Source of the DNA: Lepisosteus oculatus
Lineage: Eukaryota; Chordata; Actinopteri; Semionotiformes; Lepisosteidae
Length of the DNA stretch: 64,000 bases
NCBI RefSeq assembly: GCF_040954835.1
Contig: NW_027168309.1
Span: 372,001 to 436,000, forward strand
Direction: 5' to 3'
Position numbers and translations under genes: made by a program. This document shows positions 32,789-45,121 of this stretch, piece after piece. Every line of letters begins with the position of its first letter. Within the stretch, counting starts at the first letter, position 1. The notes beneath the pieces are model-generated. The model made no database searches. It was given only the letters and a program-made list of their open reading frames with translations, and was not told the origin of the DNA.

Positions 32789-34657
32789 AGGGAGCGCCGC
32801 CGCCGCCGGCTTGCAATCATTTAACACGGAGGGCGAGGCGGCGGCGGTAACCTTTTTCAATGTCGCTCTCCGCTTCCCCCCAAAAAAAGCCAAATGACAT
32901 GCTAGCACTCGGACACCCTTCAGAAGACTGAAGGGTGGCTTAAAGCTGGAAGGATTAGGTCTCCCCGTTCCGACGCGACAATCGAACTTCCTTAGGCAGA
33001 GAGAAAGCAACATCGAGGAGCGTCAACAAGACTTTAGAAGCTGCGACACACGCCACTTTCAGTTGCAGACACAGCAGTTTTAAAGGCAGGAATCGCCTTT
33101 GCGAACGCCATGAGAAACAGAACGCAAGCTCAGGTCCTGCGGTTTAACAAACAGCCTCGGCTTTCAAGCGACATTTCTTTTCTGGAGCGAATTCACTTTC
33201 AACTTCAAGAAATTCACACAACTTGCGAAATACGAAATACAAATCTGGCTCATCGCTGCACAAGAAATACCGCCGGCTGGCAAGAAAATGACAACGGTGT
33301 TTTTCCTTAACGAAAAACTTCCCATGGAGAAAAACAACGGCTGTGCGTCTCTGTCGGCTTGATTCAGTTTAATGCAAGTATTCATTCTCCTCCTGGAAAA
33401 TACAGCTTGCGAAAGATGAAATACAAATCTTGGCTTTTCTGGGTGAGTGCAGAAGAAATCCTGCCGGCTGGCAGAAGAATTCCAGCCTTTTTTACTCTTT
33501 AACCACAAACTTGCGAATGATACAAAGAGAGCGGGGTGCGTTTCTGTGCAGCTGTTAACTGAACAGCTGCTGCTTCAAGCCCACCCAGGGCTCATTCCGA
33601 TTTCAACATCATGCCCCCTGAAGGTAGACTGGATTTCTTTGCGAAGCATTCACCTTTTGGACGTTTCAGGAAAGGTGCGTGTCGATGCCAGACTTGAAAA
33701 GCTTTCCATACAAAGAAACAACATAGTGCTTTTGATTGATGGGAAACGGCAAGAGCGGTTTGAGCAGCTCCGGCCTCTCAACCGCTTTACAATGTGATCG
33801 GCACCTCGGTAGCCAGTTTAGAAGGCTGAAAAGGATGCTGGAAGCACAGCGACGTTCTAAAACCAGCGCTTGAAAAGCATCTGCATACATAAAATGTCCA
33901 TTTCCCCAAAGCTGAATCTGCATCTTCAGAAGATTGTCAGCTATACGTTTTCGTTCTTTGTTTCCTTTTTTTACGACAAGCTTTCGAGAAATGAACTGTC
34001 TATTGTGATGAAGGCTGCGTTAGAAATTGTGCATCTAGCTTAGTTCAATGAAATCGGGAGGTGCACCTGTCTCAAGCGGATGGCTCTTTGCAGGCACACT
34101 ACGGAAACCTGCGGGCGCAAGTTGGGAGAAGTGACTCTTGCAGAGTGTTGAGCTTCGAGAAGAGGGCTCCGCTCAGGAAGATATTTCCACATGTTGAAGA
34201 GTCGCTTTTCGCCCTTTCTTTCCCACATTTTTCCAGTGCGGTTATTGATCGCGTTCAAAATGTTTTCCCAACGTACGTGTTACCTGCAAAATCACAGTGA
34301 AACTGTTATGCCGAAAAGATTCCTAATAGTTATTGTATTAGAATAGCTCTCCAATTTCTTAGCCTTCGTACACGCAATGTTTAAGGAAACGCTAGAGTAA
34401 ATGAAACTGTAAATAGACAGGAGCTCTTCTTAGTTTTCATACAAGTTATGATGGCTGCAGCTCCTATCTGCGTCCGGGTGACCGGAGCCAAGGGATTATC
34501 TGCGGAACCTTTGATTTATCTCTCGGGCAAGGAGCTAGATACGCCCTTTTCATCTCGGTTTGATCACACCTGTGCATTAAAACGCAGTGCTCGGTACCAT
34601 CGAGGTGTAAGAGGTTCAAGGATGAGCGGGAAACTTTGTTAATAAGGAGACGGGCAC

Positions 34658-34730
34658 CGCCCAACGTGGGGCTCGAACCCACGACCCTGAGATTAAGAGT
34701 CTCATGCTCTACCGACTGAGCTAGCCGGGC
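34658..34730 (-). tRNA. tRNA-Lys-CTT: tRNA-Lys(CTT), unit 9
   Basis: Intact. Confidence 0.96.
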
Positions 34731-35551
34731 GCCGGTGGAGCTGGTGGTTAACTTGTCCCTGTTGACGGCAATTTGACAAGGTATACTTCCTGGCTTTTCA
34801 TCATGTGCTGACCGGATTCGAGAGTAGCACACCCTGTTCTTTGTTGATTACTGTACCTCCAGCAGCGCAAATGTCAGTAATCATTGAAATGTACGACCTA
34901 CAATCTCCTCAGCATGCCCGCGTGGACTCCTCAGTGATCATCCTTCTACGTTCTGCTGTAGTTTTCATGCAAGTGAAAACCGTGCTCCAAATAACAGCGG
35001 CACAGTTGTATCCTGCGGTAAGCATTCTTCTAATTCCATCGTTTTGCTCCAGGTAAAAGGTAGCGCATCATAGTGTTGATATTCCAAGGTTTCAGAGTCC
35101 GTATTGGATGGCTTGGATGCAGACATCGCTCAGAGCTCCCAGTATGATTTTCCCGAGTTCAGTTTTGCAGTGTTTTAGTGCTTTACTACTTCCAGTGGGC
35201 CTTTGAATGCTCTGCTAAGTAGAGACGTGACATAATTACTAATGCGACCGAGTGTGCTGGCTGTTCCTGGTTCGTAATGATTAACGCGAGAAATCAATAT
35301 AAACATAACTGCTTCGATTTCGAGGTTCAGTTGAAGCTTTCAAAGAAACTATCAAAGACCTCAGAACAACCGAAGACACATTTGGTCATCTCCGTATTGG
35401 TGAAGATTAAAGAGTCCCGCAAGTGTCAAGCTTGCACAAACACACACGAGAGAGAAACTCAGGACAGAATTTAAAGAAAGGGAGATGCAGACTATTTGAA
35501 GGCACTTTGCTAACCCAATGGCATGCTTATGAATCGTGCATAGGACACATG

Positions 35552-35623
35552 TAGCAGAGGATGGTTTCGATCCATCGACCTCTGGGTTATGGGCCCAGCA
35601 CGCTTCCGCTGCGCCACTCTGCT
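35552..35623 (-). tRNA. tRNA-iMet-CAT: Initiator tRNA-Met(CAT), unit 9
   Basis: Intact. Confidence 0.97.
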
Positions 35624-35902
35624 GACGGCCTCTCTGCGTGTGGCGCACAACTGCTCTTTTTATTTCCTACATAAGTGATGAAAGAGTTGAAAGTTTCAAC
35701 GACAAACGCAGACGTCACTTTGAGCGCTTGGTGTTGTAGCACAAATCATCACATGCTGCTCTACACTGGATTATAAAAGCCGACACATTTTCCAAACATT
35801 TTAATGCTGGAGTCACACTGTAGTATTAATAACAGTGCGATACTCGAGGAGCGTAGTGGGATCGCGGTGGCTCATCAGACCGCCCCGGGACAGGGGGCCC
35901 GC

Positions 35903-35985
35903 GTCAGGATGGCCGAGCGGTCTAAGGCGCTGCGTTCAGGTCGCAGTCTCCCCTGGAGGCGTGGGTTCGAATCCCACTCCTGACA
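35903..35985 (+). tRNA. tRNA-Leu-CAG: tRNA-Leu(CAG), unit 9
   Basis: Identical to unit 1. The upstream flank reverts to cagaccgcc. Confidence 0.97.
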
Positions 35986-36336
35986 AAAAGCTTGCTCAGT
36001 GCCGTCTCCAGTCGGGTGCAAATGGGTGAAGCAGCCTGCCGCGGGGAACGTGCGCCGATAGGCGTAGGTGTATCCCCTGCCTCTTCCGATTTAGCTCGTG
36101 CTCCATAGGATGGAAGCGGATGCTCTGGCTTTTTGACTCGAATATAACCTGATCACAACAGAAGGCCGTGCAGCCCAGTGCTGGTTTAAGAATGCCTCGT
36201 GTCTTCAGGCCCCTATTCCTTCAGGTTACCCCTTTGGAATAGTCGTCCGAAAAAGACGGGAAAGGAAAAGCATGTAAGCTCCCACACACTGCGTTAGCAT
36301 TAGCGGTTGGAATCTGATGGGAGAAAAGCAACCTGG

Positions 36337-36408
36337 CTCGCCGTCAAGCAATCCATCCCTGGTCTCCCACGTGACAGGCGGGGATACGCACCACTATACT
36401 AACGAGGA
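36337..36408 (-). pseudogene. Decayed tRNA-Asp(GTC), unit 9
   Basis: Broken T arm; T4 kept, unlike units 8 and 10. Confidence 0.82.
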
Positions 36409-36817
36409 GCGCTTGCTTGGCGCTTGAAGACACTTCCTCTTGCGGCTAGTACTGTTTCCGGTTTCGTCTTTTCTTTTCATTCCTCCCAGAGGAGCGCATG
36501 AAAACGTTTCCATCTGCGCCATCCTCACCCCTCCAATGCTATGGTCCCTGCTCCTCCTGGTGCACTGCAAACACTCATTCAGCCGGTTCTTTCAGTTTGA
36601 ATACTTAGGTCTTCAAAGGCTGGAAGTAGGGCGCAAGACATGCCAATGCCAAAAGCGTGGCAGTGTGCTTCCAGCTGTGAAATGTCACTGGTGGATGTTG
36701 AAGACATTACTTCCAAGGCAGCAGGTCCAAGCGATTTAGCGTTTGTACAAGAAGCAGGAAGAGAGAAACGGCACTCCGCCTTTTTCTGGGCAGGCCGAAG
36801 CGACAGGAGAAGGGCGC

Positions 36818-36899
36818 CGTAGTCGGCAGGATTCGAGCCGACGCGGGGAGACCCCAATGGCTTTCTAGCCCATCGCCTTAACCGCTCGGCCACGACTAC
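36818..36899 (-). tRNA. tRNA-Ser-AGA: tRNA-Ser(AGA), better-paired form, unit 9
   Basis: As unit 4. The 5' flank carries private changes. Confidence 0.77.
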
Positions 36900-38768
36900 A
36901 GGGAGCGCCGCCGCCGCCGGCTTGCAATCATTTACGACGGAGGGCGAGGCGGCGGCGGTAACCTTTTTCAATGTCGCTCTCCGCTTCCCCCCAAAAAAAG
37001 CCAAATGACATGCTAGCACTCGGACACCCTTCAGAAGACTGAAGGGTGGCTTAAAGCTGGAAGGATTAGGTCTCCCCGTTCCGACGCGACAATCGAACTT
37101 CCTTAGGCAGAGAGAAAGCAACATCGAGGAGCGTCAACAAGACTTTAGAAGCTGCGACACACGCCACTTTCAGTCGCAGACACAGCAGTTTTAAAGGCAG
37201 GAATCGCCTTTGCGAACGCCATGAGAAACAGAACGCAAGCTCAGGTCCTGCGGTTTAACAAACAGCCTCGGCTTTCAAGCGACATTTCTTTTCTGGAGCG
37301 AATTCACTTTCAACTTCAAGAAATTCACACAACTTGCGAAATACGAAATACAAATCTGGCTCATCGCTGCACAAGAAATACCGCCGGCTGGCAAGAAAAT
37401 GACAACGGTGTTTTTCCTTAACGAAAAACTTCCCATGGAGAAAAACAACGGCTGTGCGTCTCTGTCGGCTTGATTCAGTTTAATGCAAGTATTCATTCTC
37501 CTCCTGGAAAATACAGCTTGCGAAAGATGAAATACAATTCTTGGCTTTTCTGGGTGAGTGCAGAAGAAATCCTGCCAGCTGGCAGAAGAATTCCAGCCTT
37601 TTTTACTCTTTAACCACAAACTTGCGAATGATACAAAGAGAGCGGGGTGCGTTTCTGTGCAGCTGTTAACTGAACAGCTGCTGCTTCAAGCCCACCCAGG
37701 GCTCATTCCGATTTCAACATCATGCCCCCTGAAGGTAGACTGGATTTCTTTGCGAAGCATTCACCTTTTGGACGTTTCAGGAAAGGTGCGTGTCGATGCC
37801 AGACTTGAAAAGCTTTCCATACAAAGAAACAACATAGTGCTTTTGATTGATGGGAAACGGCAAGAGCGGTTTGAGCAGCTCCGGCCTCTCAACCGCTTTA
37901 CAATGTGATCGGCACCTCGGTAGCCAGTTTAGAAGGCTGAAAAGGATGCTGGAAGCACAGCGACGTTCTAAAACCAGCGCTTGAAAAGCATCTGCATACA
38001 TAAAATGTCCATTTCCCCAAAGCTGAATCTGCATCTTCAGAAGATTGTCAGCTATACGTTTTCGTTCTTTGTTTCCTTTTTTTACGACAAGCTTTCGAGA
38101 AATGAACTGTCTATTGTGATGAAGGCTGCGTTAGAAATTGTGCATCTAGCTTAGTTCAATGAAATCGGGAGGTGCACCTGTCTCAAGCGGATGGCTCTTT
38201 GCAGGCACACTACGGAAACCTGCGGGCGCAAGTTGGGAGAAGTGACTCTTGCAGAGTGTTGAGCTTCGAGAAGAGGGCTCCGCTCAGGAAGATATTTCCA
38301 CATGTTGAAGAGTCGCTTTTCGCCCTTTCTTTCCCACATTTTTCCAGTGCGGTTATTGATCGCGTTCAAAATGTTTTCCCAACGTACGTGTTACCTGCAA
38401 AATCACAGTGAAACTGTTATGCCGAAAAGATTCCTAATAGTTATTGTATTAGAATAGCTCTCCAATTTCTTAGCCTTCGTACACGCAATGTTTAAGGAAA
38501 CGCTAGAGTAAATGAAACTGTAAATAGACAGGAGCTCTTCTTAGTTTTCATACAAGTTATGATGGCTGCAGCTCCTATCTGCGTCCGGGTGACCGGAGCC
38601 AAGGGATTATCTGCGGAACCTTTGATTTATCTCTCGGGCAAGGAGCTAGATACGCCCTTTTCATCTCGGTTTGATCACACCTGTGCATTAAAACGCAGTG
38701 CTCGGTACCATCGAGGTGTAAGAGGTTCAAGGATGAGCGGGAAACTTTGTTAATAAGGAGACGGGCAC

Positions 38769-38841
38769 CGCCCAACGTGGGGCTCGAACCCACGACCCTG
38801 AGATTAAGAGTCTCATGCTCTACCGACTGAGCTAGCCGGGC
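38769..38841 (-). tRNA. tRNA-Lys-CTT: tRNA-Lys(CTT), unit 10
   Basis: Intact. Confidence 0.96.
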
Positions 38842-39662
38842 GCCGGTGGAGCTGGTGGTTAACTTGTCCCTGTTGACGGCAATTTGACAAGGTATACTTC
38901 CTGGCTTTTCATCATGTGCTGACCGGATTCGAGAGTAGCACACCCTGTTCTTTGTTGATTACTGTACCTCCAGCAGCGCAAATGTCAGTAATCATTGAAA
39001 TGTACGACCTACAATCTCCTCAGCATGCCCGCGTGGACTCCTCAGTGATCATCCTTCTACGTTCTGCTGTAGTTTTCATGCAAGTGAAAACCGTGCTCCA
39101 AATAACAGCGGCACAGTTGTATCCTGCGGTAAGCATTCTTCTAATTCCATCGTTTTGCTCCAGGTAAAAGGTAGCGCATCATAGTGTTGATATTCCAAGG
39201 TTTCAGAGTCCGTATTGGATGGCTTGGATGCAGACATCGCTCAGAGCTCCCAGTATGATTTTCCCGAGTTCAGTTTTGCAGTGTTTTAGTGCTTTACTAC
39301 TTCCAGTGGGCCTTTGAATGCTCTGCTAAGTAGAGACGTGACATAATTACTAATGCGACCGAGTGTGCTGGCTGTTCCTGGTTCGTAATGATTAACGCGA
39401 GAAATCAATATAAACATAACTGCTTCGATTTCGAGGTTCAGTTGAAGCTTTCAAAGAAACTATCAAAGACCTCAGAACAACCGAAGACACATTTGGTCAT
39501 CTCCGTATTGGTGAAGATTAAAGAGTCCCGCAAGTGTCAAGCTTGCACAAACACACACGAGAGAGAAACTCAGGACAGAATTTAAAGAAAGGGAGATGCA
39601 GACTATTTGAAGGCACTTTGCTAACCCAATGGCATGCTTATGAATCGTGCATAGGACACATG

Positions 39663-39734
39663 TAGCAGAGGATGGTTTCGATCCATCGACCTCTGGGTTA
39701 TGGGCCCAGCACGCTTCCGCTGCGCCACTCTGCT
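39663..39734 (-). tRNA. tRNA-iMet-CAT: Initiator tRNA-Met(CAT), unit 10
   Basis: Intact. Confidence 0.97.
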
Positions 39735-40013
39735 GACGGCCTCTCTGCGTGTGGCGCACAACTGCTCTTTTTATTTCCTACATAAGTGATGAAAGAGTTG
39801 AAAGTTTCAACGACAAACGCAGACGTCACTTTGAGCGCTTGGTGTTGTAGCACAAATCATCACATGCTGCTCTACACTGGATTATAAAAGCCGACACATT
39901 TTCCAAACATTTTAATGCTGGAGTCACACTGTAGTATTAATAACAGTGCGATACTCGAGGAGCGTAGTGGGATCGCGGTGGCTCATCAGACTGCCCCGGG
40001 ACAGGGGGCCCGC

Positions 40014-40096
40014 GTCAGGATGGCCGAGCGGTCTAAGGCGCTGCGTTCAGGTCGCAGTCTCCCCTGGAGGCGTGGGTTCGAATCCCACTCCTGACA
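40014..40096 (+). tRNA. tRNA-Leu-CAG: tRNA-Leu(CAG), unit 10
   Basis: Identical to unit 1. Confidence 0.97.
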
Positions 40097-40447
40097 AAAA
40101 GCTTGCTCAGTGCCGTCTCCAGTCGGGTGCAAATGGGTGAAGCAGCCTGCCGCGGGGAACGTGCGCCGATAGGCGTAGGTGTATCCCCTGCCTCTTCCGA
40201 TTTAGCTCGTGCTCCATAGGATGGAAGCGGATGCTCTGGCTTTTTGACTCGAATATAACCTGATCACAACAGAAGGCCGTGCAGCCCAGTGCTGGTTTAA
40301 GAATGCCTCGTGTCTTCAGGCCCCTATTCCTTCAGGTTACCCCTTTGGAATAGTCGTCCGAAAAAGACGGGAAAGGAAAAGCATGTAAGCTCCCACACAC
40401 TGCGTTAGCATTAGCGGTTGGAATCTGATGGGAGAAAAGCAACCTGG

Positions 40448-40519
40448 CTCGCCGTCAAGCAATCCATCCCTGGTCTCCCACGTGACAGGCGGGGATACGC
40501 ACCACTATACTAACGTGGA
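40448..40519 (-). pseudogene. Decayed tRNA-Asp(GTC) with T4A, unit 10
   Basis: Broken T arm plus A4. Confidence 0.82.
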
Positions 40520-40928
40520 GCGCTTGCTTGGCGCTTGAAGACACTTCCTCTTGCGGCTACTACTGTTTCCGGTTTCGTCTTTTCTTTTCATTCCTCCCAG
40601 AGGAGCGCATGAAAACGTTTCCATCTGCGCCATCCTCACCCCTCCAATGCTATGGTCCCTGCTCCTCCTGGTGCACTGCAAACACTCATTCAGCCGGTTC
40701 TTTCAGTTTGAATACTTAGGTCTTCAAAGGCTGGAAGTAGGGCGCAAGACATGCCAATGCCAAAAGCGTGGCAGTGTGCTTCCAGCTGTGAAATGTCACT
40801 GGTGGATGTTGAAGACATTACTTCCAAGGCAGCAGGTCCAAGCGATTTAGCGTTTGTACAAGAAGCAGGAAGAGAGAAACGGCACTCCGCCTTTTTCTGG
40901 GCAGGCCGAAGCGACAGGAGAAGGGCGC

Positions 40929-41010
40929 CGTAGTCGGCAGGATTCGAGCCGACGCGGGGAGACCCCAATGGCTTTCTAGCCCATCGCCTTAACCGCTCGG
41001 CCACGACTAC
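40929..41010 (-). tRNA. tRNA-Ser-AGA: tRNA-Ser(AGA), better-paired form, unit 10
   Basis: As unit 4. Confidence 0.77.
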
Positions 41011-42879
41011 AGGGAGCGCCGCCGCCGCCGGCTTGCAATCATTTAACACGGAGGGCGAGGCGGCGGCGGTAACCTTTTTCAATGTCGCTCTCCGCTTCCC
41101 CCCAAAAAAAGCCAAATGACATGCTAGCACTCGGACACCCTTCAGAAGACTGAAGGGTGGCTTAAAGCTGGAAGGATTAGGTCTCCCCGTTCCGACGCGA
41201 CAATCGAACTTCCTTAGGCAGAGAGAAAGCAACATCGAGGAGCGTCAACAAGACTTTAGAAGCTGCGACACACGCCACTTTCAGTTGCAGACACAGCAGT
41301 TTTAAAGGCAGGAATCGCCTTTGCGAACGCCATGAGAAACAGAACGCAAGCTCAGGTCCTGCGGTTTAACAAACAGCCTCGGCTTTCAAGCGACATTTCT
41401 TTTCTGGAGCGAATTCACTTTCAACTTCAAGAAATTCACACAACTTGCGAAATACGAAATACAAATCTGGCTCATCGCTGCACAAGAAATACCGCCGGCT
41501 GGCAAGAAAATGACAACGGTGTTTTTCCTTAACGAAAAACTTCCCATGGAGAAAAACAACGGCTGTGCGTCTCTGTCGGCTTGATTCAGTTTAATGCAAG
41601 TATTCATTCTCCTCCTGGAAAATACAGCTTGCGAAAGATGAAATACAAATCTTGGCTTTTCTGGGTGAGTGCAGAAGAAATCCTGCCGGCTGGCAGAAGA
41701 ATTCCAGCCTTTTTTACTCTTTAACCACAAACTTGCGAATGATACAAAGAGAGCGGGGTGCGTTTCTGTGCAGCTGTTAACTGAACAGCTGCTGCTTCAA
41801 GCCCACCCAGGGCTCATTCCGATTTCAACATCATGCCCCCTGAAGGTAGACTGGATTTCTTTGCGAAGCATTCACCTTTTGGACGTTTCAGGAAAGGTGC
41901 GTGTCGATGCCAGACTTGAAAAGCTTTCCATACAAAGAAACAACATAGTGCTTTTGATTGATGGGAAACGGCAAGAGCGGTTTGAGCAGCTCCGGCCTCT
42001 CAACCGCTTTACAATGTGATCGGCACCTCGGTAGCCAGTTTAGAAGGCTGAAAAGGATGCTGGAAGCACAGCGACGTTCTAAAACCAGCGCTTGAAAAGC
42101 ATCTGCATACATAAAATGTCCATTTCCCCAAAGCTGAATCTGCATCTTCAGAAGATTGTCAGCTATACGTTTTCGTTCTTTGTTTCCTTTTTTTACGACA
42201 AGCTTTCGAGAAATGAACTGTCTATTGTGATGAAGGCTGCGTTAGAAATTGTGCATCTAGCTTAGTTCAATGAAATCGGGAGGTGCACCTGTCTCAAGCG
42301 GATGGCTCTTTGCAGGCACACTACGGAAACCTGCGGGCGCAAGTTGGGAGAAGTGACTCTTGCAGAGTGTTGAGCTTCGAGAAGAGGGCTCCGCTCAGGA
42401 AGATATTTCCACATGTTGAAGAGTCGCTTTTCGCCCTTTCTTTCCCACATTTTTCCAGTGCGGTTATTGATCGCGTTCAAAATGTTTTCCCAACGTACGT
42501 GTTACCTGCAAAATCACAGTGAAACTGTTATGCCGAAAAGATTCCTAATAGTTATTGTATTAGAATAGCTCTCCAATTTCTTAGCCTTCGTACACGCAAT
42601 GTTTAAGGAAACGCTAGAGTAAATGAAACTGTAAATAGACAGGAGCTCTTCTTAGTTTTCATACAAGTTATGATGGCTGCAGCTCCTATCTGCGTCCGGG
42701 TGACCGGAGCCAAGGGATTATCTGCGGAACCTTTGATTTATCTCTCGGGCAAGGAGCTAGATACGCCCTTTTCATCTCGGTTTGATCACACCTGTGCATT
42801 AAAACGCAGTGCTCGGTACCATCGAGGTGTAAGAGGTTCAAGGATGAGCGGGAAACTTTGTTAATAAGGAGACGGGCAC

Positions 42880-42952
42880 CGCCCAACGTGGGGCTCGAAC
42901 CCACGACCCTGAGATTAAGAGTCTCATGCTCTACCGACTGAGCTAGCCGGGC
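42880..42952 (-). tRNA. tRNA-Lys-CTT: tRNA-Lys(CTT), unit 11
   Basis: Intact. Confidence 0.96.
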
Positions 42953-43773
42953 GCCGGTGGAGCTGGTGGTTAACTTGTCCCTGTTGACGGCAATTTGACA
43001 AGGTATACTTCCTGGCTTTTCATCATGTGCTGACCGGATTCGAGAGTAGCACACCCTGTTCTTTGTTGATTACTGTACCTCCAGCAGCGCAAATGTCAGT
43101 AATCATTGAAATGTACGACCTACAATCTCCTCAGCATGCCCGCGTGGACTCCTCAGTGATCATCCTTCTACGTTCTGCTGTAGTTTTCATGCAAGTGAAA
43201 ACCGTGCTCCAAATAACAGCGGCACAGTTGTATCCTGCGGTAAGCATTCTTCTAATTCCATCGTTTTGCTCCAGGTAAAAGGTAGCGCATCATAGTGTTG
43301 ATATTCCAAGGTTTCAGAGTCCGTATTGGATGGCTTGGATGCAGACATCGCTCAGAGCTCCCAGTATGATTTTCCCGAGTTCAGTTTTGCAGTGTTTTAG
43401 TGCTTTACTACTTCCAGTGGGCCTTTGAATGCTCTGCTAAGTAGAGACGTGACATAATTACTAATGCGACCGAGTGTGCTGGCTGTTCCTGGTTCGTAAT
43501 GATTAACGCGAGAAATCAATATAAACATAACTGCTTCGATTTCGAGGTTCAGTTGAAGCTTTCAAAGAAACTATCAAAGACCTCAGAACAACCGAAGACA
43601 CATTTGGTCATCTCCGTATTGGTGAAGATTAAAGAGTCCCGCAAGTGTCAAGCTTGCACAAACACACACGAGAGAGAAACTCAGGACAGAATTTAAAGAA
43701 AGGGAGATGCAGACTATTTGAAGGCACTTTGCTAACCCAATGGCATGCTTATGAATCGTGCATAGGACACATG

Positions 43774-43845
43774 TAGCAGAGGATGGTTTCGATCCATCGA
43801 CCTCTGGGTTATGGGCCCAGCACGCTTCCGCTGCGCCACTCTGCT
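43774..43845 (-). tRNA. tRNA-iMet-CAT: Initiator tRNA-Met(CAT), unit 11
   Basis: Intact. Confidence 0.97.
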
Positions 43846-44124
43846 GACGGCCTCTCTGCGTGTGGCGCACAACTGCTCTTTTTATTTCCTACATAAGTGA
43901 TGAAAGAGTTGAAAGTTTCAACGACAAACGCAGACGTCACTTTGAGCGCTTGGTGTTGTAGCACAAATCATCACATGCTGCTCTACACTGGATTATAAAA
44001 GCCGACACATTTTCCAAACATTTTAATGCTGGAGTCACACTGTAGTATTAATAACAGTGCGATACTCGAGGAGCGTAGTGGGATCGCGGTGGCTCATCAG
44101 ACTGCCCCGGGACAGGGGGCCCGC

Positions 44125-44207
44125 GTCAGGATGGCCGAGCGGTCTAAGGCGCTGCGTTCAGGTCGCAGTCTCCCCTGGAGGCGTGGGTTCGAATCCCACT
44201 CCTGACA
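44125..44207 (+). tRNA. tRNA-Leu-CAG: tRNA-Leu(CAG), unit 11
   Basis: Identical to unit 1. Confidence 0.97.
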
Positions 44208-44558
44208 AAAAGCTTGCTCAGTGCCGTCTCCAGTCGGGTGCAAATGGGTGAAGCAGCCTGCCGCGGGGAACGTGCGCCGATAGGCGTAGGTGTATCCCCT
44301 GCCTCTTCCGATTTAGCTCGTGCTCCATAGGATGGAAGCGGATGCTCTGGCTTTTTGACTCGAATATAACCTGATCACAACAGAAGGCCGTGCAGCCCAG
44401 TGCTGGTTTAAGAATGCCTCGTGTCTTCAGGCCCCTATTCCTTCAGGTTACCCCTTTGGAATAGTCGTCCGAAAAAGACGGGAAAGGAAAAGCATGTAAG
44501 CTCCCACACACTGCGTTAGCATTAGCGGTTGGAATCTGATGGGAGAAAAGCAACCTGG

Positions 44559-44630
44559 CTCGCCGTCAAGCAATCCATCCCTGGTCTCCCACGTGACAGG
44601 CGGGGATACGCACCACTATACTAACGTGGA
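44559..44630 (-). pseudogene. Decayed tRNA-Asp(GTC) with T4A, unit 11
   Basis: Broken T arm plus A4. Confidence 0.82.
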
Positions 44631-45039
44631 GCGCTTGCTTGGCGCTTGAAGACACTTCCTCTTGCGGCTACTACTGTTTCCGGTTTCGTCTTTTCTTTTC
44701 ATTCCTCCCAGAGGAGCGCATGAAAACGTTTCCATCTGCGCCATCCTCACCCCTCCAATGCTATGGTCCCTGCTCCTCCTGGTGCACTGCAAACACTCAT
44801 TCAGCCGGTTCTTTCAGTTTGAATACTTAGGTCTTCAAAGGCTGGAAGTAGGGCGCAAGACATGCCAATGCCAAAAGCGTGGCAGTGTGCTTCCAGCTGT
44901 GAAATGTCACTGGTGGATGTTGAAGACATTACTTCCAAGGCAGCAGGTCCAAGCGATTTAGCGTTTGTACAAGAAGCAGGAAGAGAGAAACGGCACTCCG
45001 CCTTTTTCTGGGCAGGCCGAAGCGACAGGAGAAGGGCGC

Positions 45040-45121
45040 CGTAGTCGGCAGGATTCGAGCCGACGCGGGGAGACCCCAATGGCTTTCTAGCCCATCGCCT
45101 TAACCGCTCGGCCACGACTAC
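45040..45121 (-). tRNA. tRNA-Ser-AGA: tRNA-Ser(AGA), better-paired form, unit 11
   Basis: As unit 4. Confidence 0.77.

Larger units (their letters stand above)
28778..32888. repeat. Array unit 8
   Basis: Mosaic: it has ccacgg near 29044, as in units 1-4, but the right-hand variants T at 31770 and T4A in the Asp pseudogene. Confidence 0.97.
32889..36999. repeat. Array unit 9
   Basis: Its left part carries T at 33064 and A at 33427, the latter shared only with unit 11. Its right part returns to the older C before Leu and T4 in Asp. Private changes lie near 36449 (ctagtactg) and 36935 (tttacgacgg). Confidence 0.97.
37000..41110. repeat. Array unit 10
   Basis: Its left part lacks the T and A variants of unit 9 (it reads cagtcgcag and acaattc). 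Its right part has T at 39992 and the Asp A4 change, like unit 8. Confidence 0.97.
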
